Source: Pseudomonadota bacterium (GTDB lineage: Bacteria; Pseudomonadota; Gammaproteobacteria; Enterobacterales; Succinivibrionaceae). Taken from it: a stretch of 8,965 bases of DNA. Each line of letters starts with the position of its first letter. Within the stretch, counting starts at the first letter, position 1. This document shows positions 4,944-8,965 of this stretch, piece by piece. The stretch spans positions 1-8,965 of the forward strand of contig JAEWPL010000162.1 of NCBI GenBank assembly GCA_023460615.1. The letters run 5' to 3'. The notes beneath the pieces are model-generated. The model was not told the DNA's origin, searched no databases, and saw nothing but the letters and a program-made list of their open reading frames with translations. Position numbers and translations under genes: made by a program.

Positions 4944-5933
4944 TTATTCTTCAAAAGGATATTTAATGCCTAACTGAGCACGAATAGAATCTAATAAATT
5001 CATGATATATAAAGTTCTCTCATGAGGCATTTGCTCGCATTCACAAACTCCTGCTTCAATTGCCTTTACACAAGCGACTACCTCATACTCGTACCCTGTG
5101 TACTGCTTTGGACATTTTATTTCTTTGATTAGTTGATATTGTTTGTTAAAAACTTGAATAGACTGAGGATTGTTGATGTTCTCAACCTGAATAAAACCGT
5201 CTTTACAGTGGATCATGCCATAGCGGTCTGATACACACATTGCACTTGAGCACAATACTGCCATGCGAGCAGAATCTGCATAAGTTAAGGTAATAGAATT
5301 AGATACATCTACACCTTCTTGATTTTTAATGCAGGTTGCTTCAACTCCTGTAGGATCACCAAAAATCATATTTGTAAAATTGATTGGGTAAACACCGACA
5401 TCTAAGAGGGCGCCACCTGCTAACTCCTTTTTAGCAAGTCTTGGCTTATCGGCAATAGAATACCCTAAATTTGCGGTGATCATGTAAGCAGGACCTACAA
5501 TTCCTGATGCTATCACGTCATTGATAATCTGACGCATTGGCTGGTACCGAGTCCAAATAGCCTCAGCTAAAAGTAGCTTCTTCTCTTTTGACAAATCAAT
5601 AAGATCTTTGGCTTGCTTTGCGTTTACGGTAAATGCTTTTTCACACAAAACATGCTTACCATGCTCTAAACAAGCTTTAGTCTGCTCATAATGAAAATTG
5701 TGAGGGGTTGCAATATAGACTAGATTGATAGCAGGATCGTTATATAACTCCTCATAAGAGCCATAGGCCTTTTCAATGCCAAATTCTTTTGCAAACTCCT
5801 GTACTTTTTCTAAACTTCTTGAGGCAATAGCATAGAGTTTAACGCTCTTGTCTCCACCTTTATTCATCATCTTAATAGTCGTAGCCATGAGCTTGGCGAT
5901 TGAGCCAGCACCTACAATTGCAAAATTTATCAT
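4944..5933 (-). CDS. Gfo/Idh/MocA family oxidoreductase, dihydrodiol dehydrogenase-like
   Basis: A 329-residue two-domain NAD(P)-dependent dehydrogenase. The Rossmann domain (about 1-120) opens with FAIVGAGSIAK and includes YIATPHNFHYEQ (73-84). The catalytic lysine is Lys99 in CEKAFTVNAKQA, where most relatives have EKP. The substrate domain begins near 125 with GGALLDVGVYPINF at 173-186; Asp178 and Tyr182 align with the Lys/Asp/Tyr catalytic set of dimeric dihydrodiol dehydrogenases rather than the Asp/His of inositol dehydrogenases. It probably oxidises or reduces a sugar-like cyclic alcohol or 1,2-diol in the cytoplasm. AAGGA lies six bases before the ATG. It is the first gene of the operon and directly downstream of a promoter carrying a LacI-type palindrome. 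Exact substrate unknown. Confidence 0.88.
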   Translation of the reverse strand: MINFAIVGAGSIAKLMATTIKMMNKGGDKSVKLYAIASRSLEKVQEFAKEFGIEKAYGSYEELYNDPAINLVYIATPHNFHYEQTKACLEHGKHVLCEKAFTVNAKQAKDLIDLSKEKKLLLAEAIWTRYQPMRQIINDVIASGIVGPAYMITANLGYSIADKPRLAKKELAGGALLDVGVYPINFTNMIFGDPTGVEATCIKNQEGVDVSNSITLTYADSARMAVLCSSAMCVSDRYGMIHCKDGFIQVENINNPQSIQVFNKQYQLIKEIKCPKQYTGYEYEVVACVKAIEAGVCECEQMPHERTLYIMNLLDSIRAQLGIKYPFEE

Positions 5934-5963
5934 GTTAAATCCTTATATTTGCTTTTTTTAAAA

Positions 5964-5992
5964 GTTATAAAACGAAAACGTTTGTTTAACAA
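5964..5992 (-). promoter_or_regulatory. Promoter of the three-oxidoreductase operon
   Basis: On the minus strand, TTGTTA (5992-5987), a 17-base spacer and TATAAC (5969-5964) match nine of twelve consensus positions. They lie 30 bases before the first gene of the operon. A LacI-type AAACGTTT occupies the centre of the spacer, so a bound repressor would block polymerase directly. Confidence 0.55.
5976..5983. promoter_or_regulatory. Candidate LacI/GalR-family operator core
   Basis: AAACGTTT is a perfect eight-base palindrome with the central CpG typical of LacI/GalR-family operators (consensus core AANCGNTT). The flanks are only partly symmetric. It lies wholly in the spacer between the predicted -35 and -10, the classical repression position. 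No LacI-family gene is in the window, so the regulator would be encoded elsewhere. Confidence 0.45.
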
Positions 5993-5999
5993 GTAAATT

Positions 6000-6016
6000 T
6001 CAAAGATTATCTTTGA
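6000..6016. promoter_or_regulatory. Perfect 17-base palindrome upstream of operon promoter
   Basis: TCAAAGAT-T-ATCTTTGA is a perfect inverted repeat with eight-base arms. Its centre lies about 50 bases upstream of the predicted operon start point, just above the -35 box. That position suits an activator or a second repressor site. It matches no operator consensus I can name. Confidence 0.4.
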
Positions 6017-6075
6017 TATGTGAGATAGGCAAAATATGTTTGAGAAAAGATTTGCTGTTTAAGAAAGGATTAGTT

Positions 6076-6109
6076 AGTGCCACCATTATAAGACAAGAAA
6101 AGTGGCACT
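6076..6109 (-). repeat. Inverted repeat AGTGCCAC/GTGGCACT, possible terminator of the Dabb gene
   Basis: Perfect eight-base GC-rich arms (6076-6083 and 6102-6109) are separated by 18 bases. The repeat begins nine bases past the stop of the Dabb-protein gene, where a terminator is expected. On the minus strand no U-tract follows the stem; on the plus strand TTATTTTAATT follows. The loop contains TATAAT on the minus strand without a matching -35. It may be a poor terminator or a widely spaced operator. Confidence 0.4.
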
Positions 6110-6117
6110 TATTTTAA

Positions 6118-6402
6118 TTATTCCTCAAAATCGATAGCAACTCTTTCAAGAGCGATTTCTTTACAAATTGAAGCTACAGCTACATGGCGAGGATCTGTTG
6201 CATAGGAATTTAAATCGTCCATATTCTCAAATTCGCAGATTAAAGTAGCATCAAATTTCTCTTTTGGGTTAACATTAGTACCAACTTGCATTGATTTGAT
6301 GATATCCATTTGAGCAGGTAAGCCCATTAGACCATCTAAAAACTTATGCATCTGAGCCTCTGTTCCTTCTTTAAATCTCCACATTACAATATGTTTGATC
6401 AT
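6118..6402 (-). CDS. Dabb (stress-responsive alpha/beta barrel) domain protein
   Basis: A 94-residue single-domain protein of the Dabb family, dimeric ferredoxin-like alpha/beta barrels. Recognisable parts are the first strand IKHIVMWRFKEG with conserved His4, the central strand DATLICEFENMDDLNSY, and DPRHVAV with His73, then a final strand ERVAIDFE. Length is the usual 90-100. Relatives include plant stress proteins and polyketide-cyclase-like enzymes, but most bacterial members have no known substrate, and none is suggested here. The ATG at 6402 is preceded by GGAG with six bases spacing; the frame is open 20 codons further, but that extension is not Dabb-like and crosses the promoter region. 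The gene is divergent from the YeiH-type gene and stands alone. Confidence 0.85.
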   Translation of the reverse strand: MIKHIVMWRFKEGTEAQMHKFLDGLMGLPAQMDIIKSMQVGTNVNPKEKFDATLICEFENMDDLNSYATDPRHVAVASICKEIALERVAIDFEE

Positions 6403-6436
6403 AAAAAACTCCAAGTGATTAAAATAAACTAAATGG

Positions 6437-6445
6437 ATTTTATCA
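6437..6445 (-). promoter_or_regulatory. Extended -10 promoter candidate for the Dabb gene
   Basis: On the minus strand TGATAAAAT is an extended -10 (TG-N-TAAAAT) placed 34 bases before the Dabb start codon. No good -35 lies at 16-18 bases, although TTGCAA occurs 14 bases upstream of the hexamer. The TG extension can compensate for a poor -35. Confidence 0.4.
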
Positions 6446-6500
6446 CAACACTTAACTTGCAACTTACTATAAATTGATAAGAGTAATACCTAGTTAGTTG

Positions 6501-6509
6501 TGGTAAAAT
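6501..6509 (+). promoter_or_regulatory. Extended -10 promoter candidate for the YeiH-type gene
   Basis: TGGTAAAAT is an extended -10 about 53 bases before the start codon. The hexamer is flanked by six-base inverted arms AGTTAG (6492-6497) and CTAACT (6512-6517), which could be an operator straddling the promoter. TTGATA at 6474-6479 is too far upstream to pair with it. Confidence 0.4.
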
Positions 6510-6562
6510 TCCTAACTGCTTAAAAAAGCGTTTTTGTTTAATTTTTGTGAAGATAAAATATC

Positions 6563-7603
6563 ATGGCATTAAATAATCTTTATGGAATTGCAGTTTGTTT
6601 GGTTATCGCCATTCCTGCTTATATTTTGGGTTTACAATACCCAATTGTCGGTGGTCCTATCTTTGCCATGCTCTTTGGCATGGTTATAGCTTTATTTTGG
6701 ACAAACCATGGTAAAGCGCAAAGTGGTATTAAATTTGTATCAAAAAGCGTTTTACAATATGCGGTTATTCTTTTAGGTTTTGGTCTAAACTTAAGTGTTA
6801 TTTTAAAAACTGGCCAAGAATCCTTACCTATCATTGTTACAACTATTTTAACTTCGCTATTAGTTTCCTTCTTATTATGTAAACTAATGAACCTACCTAC
6901 AAAGTTATCTACTCTAATCGGTGTAGGATCTTCTATTTGTGGTGGTTCAGCTATTGCAGCTGCTGCCCCTGTAATTAAAGCTAATGACAAAGAAATCGGT
7001 CAAGCTATTGCTGTGATCTTTTTCTTTAATGTAGTAGCAGCTATCGTATTCCCATATTTAGGTGATGCTCTAAACATGAGCCACACTGCTGAGGCTTTTG
7101 GTGTATTTGCAGGTACCGCTGTAAATGATACTTCCTCAGTTACTGCAACTGCCTCAACCTGGGACAGTATGTGGCATTTAGGTCATGAGACTCTAGATAA
7201 AGCTGTAACCGTTAAATTAACTCGTACCTTAGCTATCATTCCTATTACTTTATGTTTAGCTATGATGTTTAATGTAAGACATGACATTAAGGAAAATGAA
7301 GCTACTAAAGTTAATATTTTTGTAAAGATTTATAAGATGATCCCTCGCTTTATCTTATTATTCTTATTAGCTTCTTTAATTACTACCGTATGCGTAAACT
7401 TAGGTGTTGATGCATCTTACTTTGATATTGCAAAAAAGATTAGTTTATTCTTCATCATCATGGCAATGAGTGCTATCGGTCTTAACTGTAATCTAATTGC
7501 ACTAATTAAGACTGGTGCTAAACCTATCTTCTTAGGCTTATGCTGCTGGGTATCGATCACAGTGGTATGTCTGTGGTTGATGAAAACCTTAGGAATTTGG
7601 TAA
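6563..7603 (+). CDS. yeiH: YeiH-type membrane protein (UPF0324, putative sulfate/anion exporter family)
   Basis: A 346-residue polytopic inner-membrane protein, close in length to E. coli YeiH (349). Hydrophobic segments are visible at about 6-25, 28-47, 60-81, 88-109, 144-166, 222-240, 262-282, 292-315 and 321-343, with re-entrant-looking glycine/alanine-rich stretches between. Family marks are GFGLNLSVIL (72-81), GVGSSICGGSAIAAAAPVI (120-138) and FAGTAVNDTSSVTA (182-195). The family is annotated as putative sulfate exporters, but transport has not been clearly shown for most members. The ATG at 6563 has only a weak GAAG ten bases upstream. The gene stands alone: divergent from the Dabb gene, and ended by a strong terminator shared with the convergent nitroreductase. 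No LysR regulator lies beside it, unlike E. coli yeiE-yeiH. Confidence 0.88.
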   Translation: MALNNLYGIAVCLVIAIPAYILGLQYPIVGGPIFAMLFGMVIALFWTNHGKAQSGIKFVSKSVLQYAVILLGFGLNLSVILKTGQESLPIIVTTILTSLLVSFLLCKLMNLPTKLSTLIGVGSSICGGSAIAAAAPVIKANDKEIGQAIAVIFFFNVVAAIVFPYLGDALNMSHTAEAFGVFAGTAVNDTSSVTATASTWDSMWHLGHETLDKAVTVKLTRTLAIIPITLCLAMMFNVRHDIKENEATKVNIFVKIYKMIPRFILLFLLASLITTVCVNLGVDASYFDIAKKISLFFIIMAMSAIGLNCNLIALIKTGAKPIFLGLCCWVSITVVCLWLMKTLGIW

Positions 7604-7721
7604 TCCACCATATTTTGCAGATTTTTATATATCTAGCAATATGAGCAAATCTCCAATGGGAAGGTTTAAATTGAAAATTTACTGATCAATATCAGCTAGA
7701 ACAGCAGAATATCAAAATACT

Positions 7722-7748
7722 AAAGCCCTCAATCTGAGGGCTTTTTTT
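7722..7748 (+). terminator. Strong terminator after yeiH, probably bidirectional
   Basis: AAAGCCCTC (7722-7730), loop AATCT, and GAGGGCTTT (7736-7744) form a perfect nine-pair stem continuing into a run of seven T (7742-7748). On the minus strand the stem is followed by AGTATTTTGAT, enough to serve the convergent nitroreductase gene too. The preceding 118 bases after the yeiH stop hold nothing I can recognise. Confidence 0.9.
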
Positions 7749-7752
7749 GAAC

Positions 7753-8280
7753 TTATTTTACATAGTATACGCTATTGTCTTTGCGTTTAGGGCAAGGTGG
7801 GTAGTCTCCTGATACATAACCTAAGGCAAGGTGTCCAATACCCTCAAAATCGCCTTCTATACCTAAAGATTTGAATAAACCTTTATATAAAGGAGTCTCC
7901 ATTGATTCTTTAGCTCTGTGGATCCAACAAGAGCCTAAGCCTAAAGCATGAGCTGCAAGCATCATATTACCTAAAACTAGTGATCCGTCATATGTTGCAG
8001 TAGGAGCAATTTTATCAGCTACCACAAGAATATAAACAGGAGCACCATAGAACGGATCAAAACCTTCTTTACTCTCCAAAATTTGAGCATTAAGTGCACG
8101 AATTTGAGCTTTAAGATCTTCATTAGTGATAACAATGACTTTACAAGGTTGTCTGTTCTTTCCTGTTGCTGCATATAAACCAGCTTCAACAACCTTATCT
8201 ACTAAGTCTGATGGAACAGCATCAGACTTAAACTTTCTAATAGAACGACGGGATTTAATTAAATCTAAAACTTGTTGCAT
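7753..8280 (-). CDS. Short nitroreductase-family FMN oxidoreductase
   Basis: A 175-residue member of the flavin nitroreductase family, short forms of which use FMN as a dimer in the cytoplasm and reduce nitro, quinone or enone compounds with NAD(P)H. Visible marks: SRRSIRKFKSDAVP at 10-23, whose arginines bind the FMN phosphate; AATGKNRQPCKVIVI (37-51), the usual Pro-Ser/Asn-xx-Q-P segment; GNMMLAAHALGLGSCWI (104-120); and the C-terminal LGYVSGDYPPCPKRK (153-167), with an Arg/Lys end typical of the fold. The physiological substrate is not evident. The AGGTG Shine-Dalgarno (8289-8285) overlaps the stop codon of the GNAT gene, seven bases upstream, so the two are co-transcribed and probably translationally coupled. 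It ends at the terminator shared with yeiH. Confidence 0.9.
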   Translation of the reverse strand: MQQVLDLIKSRRSIRKFKSDAVPSDLVDKVVEAGLYAATGKNRQPCKVIVITNEDLKAQIRALNAQILESKEGFDPFYGAPVYILVVADKIAPTATYDGSLVLGNMMLAAHALGLGSCWIHRAKESMETPLYKGLFKSLGIEGDFEGIGHLALGYVSGDYPPCPKRKDNSVYYVK

Positions 8281-8287
8281 ACTACAC

Positions 8288-8788
8288 CTAATTTAAAATG
8301 CGATATAAATTAGTAATACCTAATAACTTACCAAACTTCGTGCCACACTCTTCGATTGTGCCACCATCTTTAAAATCAAGTGAGAAGAAAAGATTTATGG
8401 AGATCAAATTCTCTGAGGTGATAACTGCAATTATATTGTGGTTTTGAGTATTCTCTTTTGCGTAATCTAATACATAGTTAGCAAGTAACCTGCCATAGCC
8501 TTGGCTCTTGAAATCGTTAGCAATATATAAAGAGATCTCTGAAGTATGTGCGTAGGCGTCTAATTTGCGGTATGTAGATAAACTGCAATAACCTACAACC
8601 TCATCATCTAACTCATATACAAAGATAGGATGCTCTTGCTCATCATGCTCGTTAAACCAAGCTTCTGCTTCTTCAAAAGTGCGTTCTTGAACATCAAAGG
8701 TAGCGATGCCGTTTAACACTTCATAATTGTAAATGTCATTGATAGCGTCAAGATCATCTATCGTAGCTAGTCGTATATTTGAATTCAT
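8288..8788 (-). CDS. GNAT N-acetyltransferase, PAT/MnaT (YncA)-like
   Basis: A 166-residue acetyl-CoA-dependent N-acetyltransferase. The N-terminal IYNYEVLNGIATFD (19-32), the central GYCSLSTYRKLDAYAHTSEISLYI (66-89, broken here by its key residues Tyr67, Tyr79 and Glu84) and the C-terminal GTKFGKLLGI (149-158) match the phosphinothricin/methionine-sulfoximine acetyltransferase branch. The acetyl-CoA pyrophosphate loop is SQGYGR (95-100). E. coli MnaT acts on methionine sulfoximine and sulfone; actual substrate here is unknown. The ATG at 8788 has only a weak TTGG before it. It is the first gene of a two-gene operon with the nitroreductase and lies just past the terminator of an rRNA operon. 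Candidate -10 boxes sit in between. Confidence 0.88.
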   Translation of the reverse strand: MNSNIRLATIDDLDAINDIYNYEVLNGIATFDVQERTFEEAEAWFNEHDEQEHPIFVYELDDEVVGYCSLSTYRKLDAYAHTSEISLYIANDFKSQGYGRLLANYVLDYAKENTQNHNIIAVITSENLISINLFFSLDFKDGGTIEECGTKFGKLLGITNLYRILN

Positions 8789-8813
8789 AAGTTAAACCAA
8801 ATAGGAAAATGTA

Positions 8814-8830
8814 ATTATAGGTATATTATA
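8814..8830 (-). promoter_or_regulatory. Two tandem TATAAT boxes before the GNAT gene
   Basis: The minus strand carries TATAAT at 8830-8825 and again at 8819-8814, between the rRNA terminator and the GNAT start codon. Both hexamers are perfect, but no convincing -35 lies at 16-18 bases because the terminator stem occupies that position. One of them is probably the promoter of the GNAT-nitroreductase pair. Confidence 0.35.
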
Positions 8831-8836
8831 CATCAT

Positions 8837-8875
8837 AAAAACGCAAAAACCGCCATCCAAAAGGACAGCGGTTTT
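8837..8875 (-). terminator. rRNA operon terminator
   Basis: In minus-strand RNA, AAAACCGCTGTCC (8875-8863) pairs with GGATGGCGGTTTT (8858-8846) around a UUUU loop. The stem has thirteen pairs including two G-U pairs, followed by UGCGUUUUU. On the plus strand the two G-U pairs become A-C mismatches, so the hairpin is shaped for minus-strand transcripts. It lies 14 bases past the 5S 3' end. Confidence 0.85.
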
Positions 8876-8888
8876 CATAGAAAAGAAG

Positions 8889-8965
8889 CTTGGCAGTAAC
8901 CTACTCTCACACAAACGTACGTTGCACTACCATCGGCGTAACTGCATTTCACTTCTGTGTTCGGA
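8889..8965 (-). rRNA. rrf: 5S rRNA, 3' two-thirds, cut by window edge
   Basis: Read on the minus strand from 8965, the sequence begins CCGAACACAGAAGTGAAA after one base, then ACGCCGATGGTAGTG, then GTGAGAGTAGGTTACTGCCA, the conserved loop B, loop D/E and helix I 3' strand of bacterial 5S rRNA. About 40 nt at the 5' end lie outside the window. The 3' end is set by likeness to E. coli (ACUGCCAGGCAU) and is uncertain by two or three bases. The variable helix near 8910-8925 contains the self-complementary AACGTACGTT. 16S, 23S and the rest of the operon would lie to the right of the window. A terminator follows directly. Confidence 0.95.

Noticed and set aside
6019..6034. CRP-like half-site TGTGA upstream of the oxidoreductase operon
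   Set aside because: The second half (TCACA) is absent and the spacing to the predicted start point is not a standard CRP position.
6619..6990. 123-codon minus-strand frame
   Set aside because: It is antisense to the YeiH-type membrane protein and has no family character.
7417..7611. 64-codon minus-strand frame
   Set aside because: It is antisense to the C-terminal membrane segments of the YeiH-type gene.
1..8965. CRISPR array, transposon, phage or toxin-antitoxin system
   Set aside because: No spaced direct repeats, transposase, integrase or paired small toxin/antitoxin frames were seen on either strand.

Overview
The window looks like chromosome from a low-GC gammaproteobacterium. The bS21 protein (1431-1646) matches the enterobacterial protein almost residue for residue, the partial 5S rRNA at the right edge is of the gammaproteobacterial type, and intergenic DNA is very AT-rich. 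A host-associated anaerobe of the Succinivibrionaceae kind would fit, but that assignment is inference. No phage, insertion sequence, CRISPR array or defence system is visible; this is mostly ordinary chromosome with some unusual local organisation.

Left part (1-1780). The left edge holds the first ten codons of tsaD on the minus strand, preceded by dtd (D-aminoacyl-tRNA deacylase) on the same strand. crcB/fluC (fluoride channel) is divergent from dtd, with overlapping candidate promoters. Between crcB and rpsU lie about 450 bases with no intact gene. They hold two open stretches that look like the C-terminal ends of two lost divergent genes; the minus-strand one still has its own terminator. 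rpsU follows, with a near-consensus promoter, a leader hairpin, a structured 3' region and a strong terminator. In E. coli tsaD and rpsU are divergent neighbours and rpsU leads into dnaG-rpoD. Here the tsaD/rpsU pair is recognisable but split by dtd, crcB and the remnants, and dnaG does not follow.

Middle part (1780-6120), all minus strand. A predicted exported alpha/beta hydrolase has its own promoter. Upstream of it is a compact three-gene operon: Gfo/Idh/MocA oxidoreductase, D-2-hydroxyacid dehydrogenase and YdhF-like aldo/keto reductase, with 13-26 nt gaps. The operon is bracketed by one promoter and one terminator. A LacI/GalR-type AAACGTTT core lies inside the -35/-10 spacer and a perfect 17-base palindrome lies just upstream, so it looks like a regulated redox module acting on a small hydroxy- or keto-compound.

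Right part (6118-8965). A Dabb-domain protein is divergent from a YeiH-type membrane protein (UPF0324). The latter converges, through a shared terminator, on a two-gene operon of a PAT/MnaT-like GNAT acetyltransferase and a short nitroreductase. At the right edge an rRNA operon ends on the minus strand: the 3' part of 5S rRNA and a terminator whose stem is complete only in minus-strand RNA.
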